Assembly: GCF_017355875.1 (NCBI RefSeq)
Contig: NZ_JAFEWC010000001.1
Coordinates: forward strand, 558,001 to 622,000
Length of the DNA stretch: 64,000 nt
From: Aridibaculum aurantiacum
GTDB taxonomy: Bacteria > Bacteroidota > Bacteroidia > Chitinophagales > Chitinophagaceae
Reading direction: 5' to 3'
A program made the position numbers and the translations under genes. Of this stretch, positions 53,954 to 62,786 are shown piece after piece; within the stretch, counting starts at the first letter, position 1, and the number at the start of each line of letters is the position of its first letter. The notes under the pieces were generated by a model, which saw only the letters and a program-made list of their open reading frames with translations, was not told where the DNA came from and searched no databases.

Positions 53954-54796
53954 TTATAGATCTTCCAATTTAAAGGTCTCTTTCAATCTTATTCCTTTGT
54001 CTGTTTTTTGCACTGTACAACATTCATTGTTGGCATCGTGCTCCAGGAATAACACGTATTCTTTTTCTGCTGCTTCTTCTAAAAATGCTTTCTTCTCTTT
54101 AAGTGTAGTCAAAGGAAACATATCGTATCCCATTACGTAAGGAAGAGGAATATGCGCAACAGAAGGCAACAGGTCTGCCATAAAAACAGCCGTCCTTCCT
54201 TTGTATTCCATTTGCGGCAGCATCATAGCATCTGTATGTCCATAGGCATAGCGAACAGTTATGGCCGGGTGAATGATAGAAGCACCATCTTGCACTTCAG
54301 CAAAATGTAGTTTGCCACTCTCTTGTATGGGTAGTATGTTTTCTTTTAAGAAGGAAGCTTTCTCTCTTTCATTAGGTTGAGTAGCCCATTGCCAATGCCG
54401 TTCATTGCTCCAGAAGTTTGCATTTTTAAAAGCCGGAACAAGAGCTTCACCATTGCGCACTATACTTCCACCACAATGATCAAAGTGAAGATGAGATAAG
54501 ATAACATCAGTGATGTCATCTTTTGTGAAACCTTGTTTTGCTAATGAACCGTCCAATGTATCATCGCCATGCATATAGTAGTGGCCAAAAAACTTTGCAT
54601 CCTGTTTATCACCCATACCATTATCTACCAGAACCAGCTTATCATCTACTTCTATCAGTAAGCAACGTAGCGCCCATGCGCACATATTGTTTTCATCGGC
54701 TGGAACCTGTTTACTCCAAATGCTCTTTGGAACTACGCCAAACATAGCGCCCCCGTCAAGCTTAAAATTCCCGGTATTTATGGTATATAACTTCAT
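53954..54796 (-). CDS. MBL-fold metallo-hydrolase
   Basis: 280-residue metallo-beta-lactamase-fold enzyme with the zinc motif SHLHFDHCGG (HxHxDH), an aspartate in YGHTDAMML and a C-terminal His in FLEHDANNE. It resembles the quorum-quenching/lactonase-like class, but the substrate is unknown. It overlaps the MFS gene start by 4 bp, so co-translated. Confidence 0.88.
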   Translation of the reverse strand: MKLYTINTGNFKLDGGAMFGVVPKSIWSKQVPADENNMCAWALRCLLIEVDDKLVLVDNGMGDKQDAKFFGHYYMHGDDTLDGSLAKQGFTKDDITDVILSHLHFDHCGGSIVRNGEALVPAFKNANFWSNERHWQWATQPNEREKASFLKENILPIQESGKLHFAEVQDGASIIHPAITVRYAYGHTDAMMLPQMEYKGRTAVFMADLLPSVAHIPLPYVMGYDMFPLTTLKEKKAFLEEAAEKEYVLFLEHDANNECCTVQKTDKGIRLKETFKLEDL

Positions 54797-56124
54797 GCTT
54801 CAATTGGTTTTGTTGCAGGACCTTCTTTTTTAAGCGCTGCAAAAAGAAAATAAATTCCGATGACAAAGAAAACAATAAGGGCCAGCACGCTGTGCTTCAT
54901 ACCGGCAAGTTCATCTATATATCCAAAGCTGAAAAGCCCGATGACGATAGCCACTTTTTCAGTTACATCGTAAAAGCTAAAGTACGACGCTGTATCACGG
55001 GTGTCAGGCATCAGTTTGCTATAGGTAGATCTGCTAAGTGATTGTATGCCTCCCATCACTAGCCCCACAGCTGCTGCAAGTCCATAAAAACCCAGTTCGG
55101 CATTGGCGCCTGCCTCTGCAGCTTCTGCTATAAAGTACGCGCTAATGCAAATCACTATCCACATGAAAATGACACCTATCAGCACTTTAAAATTGCCATA
55201 TGTAGCAGAAAGTTTAGCCATAAGATAAGCGCCAGCTACAGCTACTATTTGTATCACAACAATGGTAATGATCAGCTTGGTGTCGTCAAGGTTTAGTAAT
55301 TGTTTACCGAATACAGTAGCTGCCAGCATCACCGTTTGCACGCCCATGCTATAAAAGAAAAATGCCCACAGGTAGCGCTTCATCACAGGCATGGTAGCCA
55401 CGTGTGCTGCTACTTTACGTAGTTCTTTAAAACCTTCTGTAAAGAAATTTGCATGGTGTTCTTTTACCGCAGGTGCTACTTTCGGAAGCCTTGCAAAAGT
55501 GATCTGTGCAAAACCTATCCACCATAGCCCCACTAGCAGGAAAGTATAACGAGGGCCACTCGTATCATCGCCATTTGCAGAAAAATAAAGCACCAACCCA
55601 AAGCCGATCAATTGAAGGATTACACTCCCGATATAACCCATAGAAAACCCTTTGGCACTAATTCGATCCCTGTCTTCAGGTGCTGCTATTTCGGGTAAAT
55701 ATGAATTGTAAAAAACAAGACTACCCACATACCCGATAGCAGCCAGTGCAAAGAGCGTGACACCTAAAGCAACAACAGGCTCTGGTCCTTTAAAAAAATA
55801 CAAGCAGATACAAGCCGTACCGCCTAAGTAGCAGAAGAACTGCATAAAGCTTTTCTTATTGCCCCTGCTATCAGCAATGGAAGAAAGGATAGGAAGAAGG
55901 CAAGCTATAGCCAGGTAGGCAATGGCAAGTGTATAATCGTAGAGGGCAGAGTTTTTAAATGTTCTTCCAAATAAGGGGACACTGTTCTCACCATAGGCTG
56001 CCTTTGTTACTCCTAAAAAGTAGATGGGGAAAAAGGTAGTAGTGATCACCAGGTTGTATACACTGTTGGCCCAGTCGTACATGGCCCAGCCGTTGATAAC
56101 CTTTTTATTGGCAGTTTGCATCAA
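54793..56124 (-). CDS. MFS transporter, UMF1/Atg22-like
   Basis: 443 residues with twelve predicted transmembrane helices; GWAMYDWANSVYNLVI and GGIQSLSRSTYSKLMPD are hallmarks of the UMF1 subfamily. Amino-acid or nutrient efflux is possible; substrate unknown. Upstream gene of the pair with the MBL hydrolase. Confidence 0.9.
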   Translation of the reverse strand: MMQTANKKVINGWAMYDWANSVYNLVITTTFFPIYFLGVTKAAYGENSVPLFGRTFKNSALYDYTLAIAYLAIACLLPILSSIADSRGNKKSFMQFFCYLGGTACICLYFFKGPEPVVALGVTLFALAAIGYVGSLVFYNSYLPEIAAPEDRDRISAKGFSMGYIGSVILQLIGFGLVLYFSANGDDTSGPRYTFLLVGLWWIGFAQITFARLPKVAPAVKEHHANFFTEGFKELRKVAAHVATMPVMKRYLWAFFFYSMGVQTVMLAATVFGKQLLNLDDTKLIITIVVIQIVAVAGAYLMAKLSATYGNFKVLIGVIFMWIVICISAYFIAEAAEAGANAELGFYGLAAAVGLVMGGIQSLSRSTYSKLMPDTRDTASYFSFYDVTEKVAIVIGLFSFGYIDELAGMKHSVLALIVFFVIGIYFLFAALKKEGPATKPIEA

Positions 56125-56164
56125 TTGGTTTTGGAAAACTAAAGATAGTTGCTGCTACAAAACA

Positions 56165-56196
56165 AAATGCACCTCCCGGTAAAGAAAGGTGCATTT
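56165..56196 (-). terminator. Terminator downstream of the lipoprotein gene
   Basis: AAATGCACCT / AGGTGCATTT, 12-nt loop; on the minus strand it ends in TTTTGTTTTG. Confidence 0.75.
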
Positions 56197-56215
56197 GAAT
56201 TGGATATACTTAAGC

Positions 56216-56674
56216 TTATTGAACTACGGTGCTGTCTGCATTTGCGCCGGCATCTTCTGTTTCTTCTTCATCAGAAAAATCCTGCAGTTCCTCTACAGTA
56301 CGCTTGTCATTGAATTTATCATCAGTTAGTACCAGCCTTACAGTCTGACCAGGAAATACATTCTCCCTTATCAGGTATTGCAATGCCTGGAAAGATTCAT
56401 CCAACTCGTTATTTTTTAAATGCTCTTCAGGTATCACCAGTCGAACGGTGTAAATAGATGAATCTTTAGATAGCTGAACAGACTTTTGATTTGTATTGCT
56501 GGAGTCAAGTGTAGCAATGTATTCGCCTAGTTTTTTTCCTTCCTCTTCAGTAGCCTGGTTCTTTACATATACTTCCAGGTGTTCGTTTATTTTTACTTTT
56601 TTGCCATACTGCTGGCAACTGATGATGGTAACAGAAACGAGCAAAGCCAAAGCCGCTACAACAATTTTTCTCAT
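56216..56674 (-). CDS. Hypothetical lipoprotein
   Basis: 152 residues from the ATG at 56674 (158 from 56692). It has a lipoprotein signal (MRKIVVAALALLVSVTIISC; the lipobox TIISC leaves a Cys-Gln-Gln N-terminus) and a mostly acidic alpha/beta body ending DEEETEDAGANADSTVVQ. Not recognised. Confidence 0.68.
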   Translation of the reverse strand: MRKIVVAALALLVSVTIISCQQYGKKVKINEHLEVYVKNQATEEEGKKLGEYIATLDSSNTNQKSVQLSKDSSIYTVRLVIPEEHLKNNELDESFQALQYLIRENVFPGQTVRLVLTDDKFNDKRTVEELQDFSDEEETEDAGANADSTVVQ

Positions 56675-56772
56675 GATTTTATTTGATTTCAATGATTAGG
56701 AATAAGAGCCATGTAAAATAAGACGTTCTGTTGGAAGAAAACGTTTCATTGCAAATGGTTGCCACGAAAAAA

Positions 56773-57573
56773 TTACCTGATGTAGCCCATCATGATGAGT
56801 ATGAGCAGTGCTGTACCTACCACAATTCTATACCAGCCAAACAGTTTAAAACCATATTTCTGCAGGTAAGTAATGAAGAATTTAATGGCTAGCAATGCTA
56901 CTATGAAAGCTACCACGTTACCTATAGCCAGCAGCATAAGGTTATGCTGATCGGTAAGTACCTCAGGATTTTCTTTGTAAGTTTTCAAAAGCTTATAACC
57001 TGTAGCTGCGGCCATAGTTGGTACCGCTAAAAAGAATGAGAACTCTGCTGCCAGCTTGCGTGTAAGCTTTTGATGCATACCACCAATGATAGAAGCAGCA
57101 CTACGGCTAACACCTGGTATCATGGCTACGCATTGCCAAAACCCAATGATGAACGCTCTTCTGTAGCTGATATCTTTTTCCTCCTCTATGCGTGGACGAT
57201 TGAACATTCTATCGATATATAGCAGTATAAAACCACCCAACAAAAGTGATACAGCCACTGTAGTGGCACTTTCTAAAAGCTCATCTATTTTATCATTAAA
57301 AATAAAACCGATACCCAGGGCCGGCACAACTGCCACCATTAGCTTGAGGTAAAATTGCAGGCGGCCAAAGTCAAAAAACTTTTTCCAGTATAGTACCACA
57401 ACGCTTAGAATAGCGCCAAGCTGAATTGCTACGGTGAATAATTTCAGGAAAACATCGTCTGCCGGAAGTTGTAATAACCGTTCTGCAATGATCATATGCC
57501 CTGTAGACGAAACAGGCAAAAATTCAGTCAGACCTTCTACTATAGCAATGATGATTGCTTCTAAATATGTCAT
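56773..57573 (-). CDS. uppP: Undecaprenyl-diphosphate phosphatase
   Basis: 266-residue BacA/UppP integral membrane enzyme that recycles the undecaprenyl carrier for cell-wall and surface-polysaccharide synthesis. [14 protein letters not shown] (Glu-rich motif) and [13 protein letters not shown] (P-loop-like motif, conserved Arg/Ser) are diagnostic. Sits next to DUF3098 and ftsX as in many Bacteroidota. Confidence 0.95.
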   Translation of the reverse strand: MTYLEAIIIAIVEGLTEFLPVSSTGHMIIAERLLQLPADDVFLKLFTVAIQLGAILSVVVLYWKKFFDFGRLQFYLKLMVAVVPALGIGFIFNDKIDELLESATTVAVSLLLGGFILLYIDRMFNRPRIEEEKDISYRRAFIIGFWQCVAMIPGVSRSAASIIGGMHQKLTRKLAAEFSFFLAVPTMAAATGYKLLKTYKENPEVLTDQHNLMLLAIGNVVAFIVALLAIKFFITYLQKYGFKLFGWYRIVVGTALLILIMMGYIR

Positions 57574-57598
57574 ACGCTACACTTAATAATAATGAAAA

Positions 57599-57620
57599 AG
57601 GCGATGAACGCTCACCGCCT
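57599..57620 (-). terminator. Terminator between DUF3098 and uppP
   Basis: Minus-strand hairpin AGGCGGTGA / TCATCGCCT followed by TTTTTC; one imperfect pair. Confidence 0.6.
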
Positions 57621-57642
57621 GTAGAACTTTTTTTCCAGTATT

Positions 57643-57936
57643 TTATTGTTGAACTTTTGGCTTTTTGAAGATCGCGTAGATCTCTATCAACAAGCCGATC
57701 AAGATCAGGATAGGTGCTATTGTAATGCGGGTAGTACTGTAAACTGAATTATAATCAAACGAATTTGGATCTTCATTTTTGCCACCAGCCATAAGTATCA
57801 TACCTAATGCAACTACAGCTGCTCCAATACCCATCCACATATAGTTGTCTTTATAAAAAAGAGGTAAGCCCGGAGCTTTAACAGCAGCTTTTTTATCTTT
57901 TGCAGTGGCTGGTGTAACCACTTTTCTTTCAGCCAT
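57643..57936 (-). CDS. DUF3098 membrane protein
   Basis: 97 residues with two transmembrane helices (YMWMGIGAAVVALGMILMAGG and IAPILILIGLLIEIYAIF) and the motif SVYSTTRITIAPI, matching DUF3098. It usually lies between ftsX and uppP in Bacteroidota, as here; function unknown, possibly cell-division or envelope related. Confidence 0.9.
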   Translation of the reverse strand: MAERKVVTPATAKDKKAAVKAPGLPLFYKDNYMWMGIGAAVVALGMILMAGGKNEDPNSFDYNSVYSTTRITIAPILILIGLLIEIYAIFKKPKVQQ

Positions 57937-58075
57937 TATCTATTTTTTAGGTGGTGCAAGATAGGGAAAAACGTTGTTGATCGTTGTGGAGTGCCAGTTG
58001 TTGGTTATGAATGCTTTTCATCGAGCAGCCGACATAGATTGACTGAGGCCATACCTGGCAACTGCCAACCATCAA

Positions 58076-58954
58076 CTAATAAAGGTCATCCAGGCTCATC
58101 TTCAGGTACTTGATCACACTTCGATGGGTACTGAAGAGAGATATACCAACGCCAATGATGATCATCCCGCCAAACAGGATGAGCGTAAGTTTTGTATCCC
58201 TGATAGCTGCCAGTTGTGGAAACTGGCCTTCTGCCCATTTGATCAACACAAACAACAGGAAGATGGCAATGCCCGAACTGATCAGGCCATTAAGAATAGC
58301 GCGTAGGTCCATAGGACGTGCAATGAAACCACGTGTTGCGCCTACCATCTGCATTGTCTTTATAAGGAAACGATTGCTGAACATGGCTAGCCTGATCGTA
58401 TTATCAATACTTACAATCACAATTGCACAAAGAATAACTGCCACCACCACAAATATGATCCCGAGCTTAGAAGCACGTTCGTTCAGGTTGTTCACCAGCA
58501 TGCGCGGGTACTGCAGTTCATCTATGTGGTTGCCAAAGCGCGCCATCAGGTCCGCCTGGATCTTATTGAGACTATCATTGTTTACATAATCAGACTTAGC
58601 GTAAAAGTCGATACTCTCAGGAAGCGGGTTATGATCAAGGATCTTAGCCCAGTCTTCGCTGCTGCCTTCCCTGCTCCAGATGTTTTTTGCTTCATCTTTA
58701 TTTACATACTGAACATTCTTTGCATAAGGCTGTGCACTTATGTATTGTTGTACCTGCTGAACTGAATCTTTATTGATGGTGCGGAGATATGCACTTATGC
58801 GGATGTCTTCTTTGAAAGTATTGCCTACAGCACTGAAGTTTAGGAATATCCAACCAAGTATTCCCATAATTAGTAAAACAAGTGCGACACCTACTATACT
58901 ATAAATATAACTTGGTTTGCTCCGTTTCATTGATGCTTTTCCGAATTGCGCCAT
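58076..58954 (-). CDS. ftsX: Cell division protein FtsX-like permease
   Basis: 292 residues from the ATG at 58954 (MAQFGKASMKRSKPSYIYS). An N-terminal TM helix, a roughly 120-residue periplasmic loop, then three helices ending in the cytoplasm, the FtsX/MacB layout. FtsX with FtsE regulates murein hydrolases at division. A longer open frame to 58978 adds eight residues without character. Confidence 0.9.
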   Translation of the reverse strand: MAQFGKASMKRSKPSYIYSIVGVALVLLIMGILGWIFLNFSAVGNTFKEDIRISAYLRTINKDSVQQVQQYISAQPYAKNVQYVNKDEAKNIWSREGSSEDWAKILDHNPLPESIDFYAKSDYVNNDSLNKIQADLMARFGNHIDELQYPRMLVNNLNERASKLGIIFVVVAVILCAIVIVSIDNTIRLAMFSNRFLIKTMQMVGATRGFIARPMDLRAILNGLISSGIAIFLLFVLIKWAEGQFPQLAAIRDTKLTLILFGGMIIIGVGISLFSTHRSVIKYLKMSLDDLY

Positions 58955-59292
58955 TGTGGTTGATTTATAGAGCGCCAAAAATAACTATTTAAGCATACGA
59001 TAATTCACTTTAAGTATGTTGTAACATTTTAGTTGCGTATATCAATTCGTATGCAGCTATTGCTTTATGCTACCAGTCATACAGCCGCTTTTAGTTGTTC
59101 TGTTTCCATACTTTTGCACCCTTGCCATAGCTGTATTAGTGGCTTTACTGTATACTACTGTAACATTGGTTAGCAAACCTGGCGTATGTCCAGTTCTTTC
59201 CTTTTTATTTTGTGTCGAAAGCTGCCATTCAACTATGACGCAATCTCCTGTTGCCATGAAAGGTGGCAGGCAATACAACTAACATTTTATAA
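58955..59292. other. 338-bp intergenic region before leuS
   Basis: No convincing gene. TACTTTTG at 59109-59116 could be a -7 element but lacks a properly spaced -33. Short open frames here (59067-59282 and its antisense) have no features. Confidence 0.5.
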
Positions 59293-62200
59293 ATGGAATA
59301 CAACTTCAGGCAACTAGAGAAGAAGTGGCAACAGCATTGGCGGGAAACAAATGCTTATAAAGTTTCAAACGATAGCAGCAAACCTAAGTTTTATGTGCTG
59401 GATATGTTTCCTTATCCAAGCGGTGCCGGACTTCATGTAGGTCATCCGCTCGGTTATATAGCCAGCGATATCTATGCGCGCTTCAAAAGGCTGAAAGGCT
59501 ATAATGTGTTGCACCCAATGGGCTTCGATAGTTTTGGATTGCCTGCCGAACAATATGCAATTGAAACAGGACAACACCCTGCCGTTACTACCGAAAAGAA
59601 TATTGCACGCTATCGCGAACAACTAGATAATATTGGTTTTTGCTACGACTGGAGTCGTGAAGTGCGGACAAGCGAGCCTGGATATTATAAGTGGACACAA
59701 TATATCTTCCTGCAATTGTTTGATAGCTGGTTCAGCCGCCAAGCCAACAAAGCACAGCGTATTGCTGAACTGGTAAAAATATTTGAAGCAGAGGGCAATG
59801 CAGCGCATACATGTCCTGGAGATGAAAACATACGCTTCACCGCAGAAGAATGGCAAGCCTATAATGAGAAGCAACAGCAGGATATCCTGATGCAGTATCG
59901 TCTTGCCTTTAGCGCATACGGCGAAGTAAACTGGTGCGAGGCACTGGGTACTGTGCTGGCCAACGATGAAGTAGTGAACGGTGTAAGTGAGCGTGGTGGC
60001 CACCCTGTGGTAAAAAAGAAAATGCGCCAGTGGTACTTGCGGATAACAGAATATGCAGATCGCTTGTTGCAAGGCCTGGAGACGGTTGACTTTAGCGATA
60101 GCATGAAAGAGATGCAGCGCAACTGGATAGGAAAGAGCCAGGGAGCTGAAATAGAATTTCCCCTCGCCCCCGCCTCTCCCCGCAGGGGAGAGGAGCCAGG
60201 TGCATCACCCGACGAGAAACGGGAGCACAGTAGATCTCTTAATGAGCCAGGCATAGGTTATCCGGTATATAAAGCCTCAGAAGGGAAGAGTTATGAGAAT
60301 GCAAGCGAGATGAGAAAGCAGCCTACAGAGGCTGAGGAAATCTTGTGGCAAGCATTAAGAGGAAAGAATATTGGTTATAAGTTTAGAAGGCAACATCCTA
60401 TAGAAAATTACATCGCTGACTTTGTCTGCCTGGATACATGGGTCATAGTAGAGGTAGATAAAGGTTATCACTTGGAGGAATCTCAACAGCGTGCAGATGC
60501 TGATCGTGATGAACAGCTAAGGAAAATAGGTTTTGAAATACTTCGCTTCAGTAATGAATCCGTACTGCACGATCTTGAGAATGTTTTAAGCAAGATTAGA
60601 ACTACGTGTGATGATATCAAGAGTACAGCAGAAGCCAAAAGATCTGCTGCTGGCGGCTCCTCTCCCTCGCAGGGAGAGGCGGGGGTGAGGGTATATACCA
60701 CCCGCCCCGATACCATCTTTGGTGTTGACTTCATGGTGATTGCGCCAGAGCATGAATTGGTTCAGCAAATAACAACAGAAGAACAGCGTGCAGATATTGA
60801 TAAATACCTTGAATATGTAAAGAGCCGCAGCGAAAGAGAGCGCATGTCGGAGGTGAAACAGGTTACAGGTGCTTTCACCGGTGCGCATGTTATTAATCCT
60901 TTCAATGGTCGGGCTATACCTATCTGGATCAGTGAATATGTATTGGCAGGTTATGGTACGGGCGCTATCATGGCAGTACCAAGTGGCGACCAGCGTGACT
61001 TCAATTTTGCGAAACATTTTAATATTCCTATCACCAATATACTAGGCGATGCTTTCACAGGCGAAGAAGCAAATCCTACCAAAGATGCCGTTCTTACCAA
61101 CAGCGATTTTCTTGATGGGATGGTGATGCGTGATGCTATAAACGTGGTGATTGATAAGCTGGAGGAAATGGGCATAGGCAAACGCAAGGTGAACTACCGT
61201 ATGCGCGATGCAGGCTTTAGCCGCCAGCGTTACTGGGGCGAGCCATTCCCTATAAAGCATAAAGATGGCATTGCCACTCCGCTGCCTGAAAGCGAGCTTC
61301 CGCTTGAGTTGCCTTTTGTAGAGAAATATGGTCCCGGTCCTGAAGGTGAGGGGCCGCTGGCAAACATAACTGACTGGGTAAACCTGCCTGATGGCAGCAA
61401 GCGCGAAACCAACACCATGCCTGGTTATGCCGGTTCATCATGGTACTTCCTGCGCTACATGGACCCGAACAATAATGAGACTTTTGTAGATAAAAAAGTA
61501 GCAGATTATTGGGGACAGGTAGACCTTTACATTGGTGGAACGGAGCACGCTGTAGGTCACCTGCTGTACAGCCGCCTTTGGACAAAAGTGTTGTTCGATC
61601 TTGGCTACATCAACCACGACGAGCCGTATAAGAAGCTGGTAAACCAGGGAATGATACAGGGCAGCAGCAGGTTTGTATTTGAAGTCAATCTGCACGGTGT
61701 TGTTATGAATTTTCGAGGGAGAATATTTATCTCAAAATCTCATTACGTAAATCTTAAACCGAAAGAAAGTGACGTTTCGTTTGTTGTTGATTATCTTGAA
61801 AAGTATCTAGGCAAGTTGAACATCAAGGAAAACGCAGACTGTAAGATTGTGCGTACGCATGTACATGTTGATTTCGTTGAAGGTTATGAACTAAATCAAC
61901 AAGCTTTCTCAAGAAAAATGAATGACGATGTAGTTTATGTTCTCGAAGAGGACGGGACATACTTGTGTGATGCCGAGGTTGAAAAGATGTCGAAGTCAAA
62001 ATACAATGTTGTTAATCCGGACGACATTGTTGAGCGTTTTGGTGCTGATACTTTCCGCATGTACGAGATGTTCCTTGGTCCGGTAGAGCAAAGCAAGCCG
62101 TGGGATACCAAAGGCATAGAAGGTGTTCACCGTTTCCTGCGCAAGTTCTGGCGCTTATTTGCTGATGAAGAAAAAGGTATCATCGTTAAGAATGAACCAG

Positions 62201-62667
62201 CTACTCCTGCTGAACTAAAGGTGTTGCATAAGACCATCAAGAAGATTGAAGAGGATACTGAACGTTTCAGCTTCAACACTGCAGTAAGTGCATTCATGGT
62301 TTGTGTAAACGAGCTGAACGACCTGAAGTGTCACAAGCGGGAAATCCTTGAGCCACTGGTTATTTTACTTACACCTTACGCGCCTCATATAGCTGAAGAG
62401 CTATGGCATGTACTGGGAAACACTACCTCAGTTCTAGATGCTGCTTTCCCGGTATTTGAACCAAAGCACCTGGTAGAAAGCGAAAAAGAATATCCTGTTT
62501 CTATCAATGGTAAAATGCGAACCAGCATGTCGCTTTCACTCGTCCTGGAGCAGAAAGCAGTAGAAGAGGCCGTATTGCAAAATGAGATAGTGCAAAAATG
62601 GCTGGAAGGCAAACAGCCTAAGAAGATCATTTTTGTAAAAGGAAAGATGATCAACGTGGTAATATGA
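59293..62667 (+). CDS. leuS: Leucine--tRNA ligase with an in-frame DUF559 nuclease insertion
   Basis: Leucyl-tRNA synthetase, 1,124 residues against about 920-950 usual in Bacteroidota. HVGH (residues 48-51) and KMSKS (898-902) are the class-I active-site motifs; TTRPDT at 469-474 marks the CP1 editing domain that hydrolyses mischarged tRNA. The excess length is residues 290-466, an inserted 531-bp element that encodes a DUF559-type nuclease (see separate entry). The frame is open throughout, so the enzyme is presumably active with the insert as a surface protrusion. A second region, residues 797-895, has unusual composition for its position. Confidence 0.93.
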   Translation: MEYNFRQLEKKWQQHWRETNAYKVSNDSSKPKFYVLDMFPYPSGAGLHVGHPLGYIASDIYARFKRLKGYNVLHPMGFDSFGLPAEQYAIETGQHPAVTTEKNIARYREQLDNIGFCYDWSREVRTSEPGYYKWTQYIFLQLFDSWFSRQANKAQRIAELVKIFEAEGNAAHTCPGDENIRFTAEEWQAYNEKQQQDILMQYRLAFSAYGEVNWCEALGTVLANDEVVNGVSERGGHPVVKKKMRQWYLRITEYADRLLQGLETVDFSDSMKEMQRNWIGKSQGAEIEFPLAPASPRRGEEPGASPDEKREHSRSLNEPGIGYPVYKASEGKSYENASEMRKQPTEAEEILWQALRGKNIGYKFRRQHPIENYIADFVCLDTWVIVEVDKGYHLEESQQRADADRDEQLRKIGFEILRFSNESVLHDLENVLSKIRTTCDDIKSTAEAKRSAAGGSSPSQGEAGVRVYTTRPDTIFGVDFMVIAPEHELVQQITTEEQRADIDKYLEYVKSRSERERMSEVKQVTGAFTGAHVINPFNGRAIPIWISEYVLAGYGTGAIMAVPSGDQRDFNFAKHFNIPITNILGDAFTGEEANPTKDAVLTNSDFLDGMVMRDAINVVIDKLEEMGIGKRKVNYRMRDAGFSRQRYWGEPFPIKHKDGIATPLPESELPLELPFVEKYGPGPEGEGPLANITDWVNLPDGSKRETNTMPGYAGSSWYFLRYMDPNNNETFVDKKVADYWGQVDLYIGGTEHAVGHLLYSRLWTKVLFDLGYINHDEPYKKLVNQGMIQGSSRFVFEVNLHGVVMNFRGRIFISKSHYVNLKPKESDVSFVVDYLEKYLGKLNIKENADCKIVRTHVHVDFVEGYELNQQAFSRKMNDDVVYVLEEDGTYLCDAEVEKMSKSKYNVVNPDDIVERFGADTFRMYEMFLGPVEQSKPWDTKGIEGVHRFLRKFWRLFADEEKGIIVKNEPATPAELKVLHKTIKKIEEDTERFSFNTAVSAFMVCVNELNDLKCHKREILEPLVILLTPYAPHIAEELWHVLGNTTSVLDAAFPVFEPKHLVESEKEYPVSINGKMRTSMSLSLVLEQKAVEEAVLQNEIVQKWLEGKQPKKIIFVKGKMINVVI
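60161..60197 (+). repeat. Left terminal inverted repeat of DUF559 element
   Basis: Begins CCCTCGCCCCCGCCTC and ends GGGGAGAGGAGCC. An inner palindrome (CCTCTCCC-CGCA-GGGGAGAGG) could form a hairpin. Confidence 0.8.
60655..60691 (-). repeat. Right terminal inverted repeat of DUF559 element
   Basis: Reverse complement of the left repeat with three differences; its own inner palindrome is CCTCTCCC-TCGC-AGGGAGAGG. Confidence 0.8.
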
Positions 62668-62699
62668 TACCGCTGGTATAACAATAAAAAGATAAAACC

Positions 62700-62731
62700 G
62701 CATCAAAGCAGCCATCGTGCTGCTTTGATGC
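62700..62731. terminator. 13-bp hairpin after leuS
   Basis: GCATCAAAGCAGC / GCTGCTTTGATGC with a 6-nt loop. No T run follows on the plus strand; the A-rich flank upstream would make a terminator on the minus strand. Confidence 0.55.
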
Positions 62732-62786
62732 ATATATTGAACATCAACAGCAGTTGCTTCATTAACAAAAACAAACAAAGGCTACA

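Larger units (their letters stand above)
60161..60691 (+). mobile_element. 531-bp DUF559 nuclease element inside leuS
   Basis: The element is bounded by 37-bp inverted repeats (60161-60197 and 60655-60691; 34 of 37 identical), each containing its own small hairpin (CCTCTCCC / GGGGAGAGG type). It is 177 codons long, open in the leuS frame. Residues 340-435 carry the DUF559 signature: MRKQPTEAEEILWQALRGKN, KFRRQHPIENYIADFVC, VIVEVDKGYH and ILRFSNE, the Vsr/PD-(D/E)xK-like nuclease core with D and ExD acidic residues. No target-site duplication was apparent. Confidence 0.82.

Noticed and set aside
59067-59282. 71-codon frame before leuS
   Set aside because: Some hydrophobic residues but no clear start context, no conserved motif, and an equally long frame antisense to it.
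60161-60691. Intein in leuS
   Set aside because: No N-terminal Cys/Ser splice block or C-terminal HN-Cys/Ser/Thr junction is present; the motifs are DUF559 and the ends are inverted repeats.
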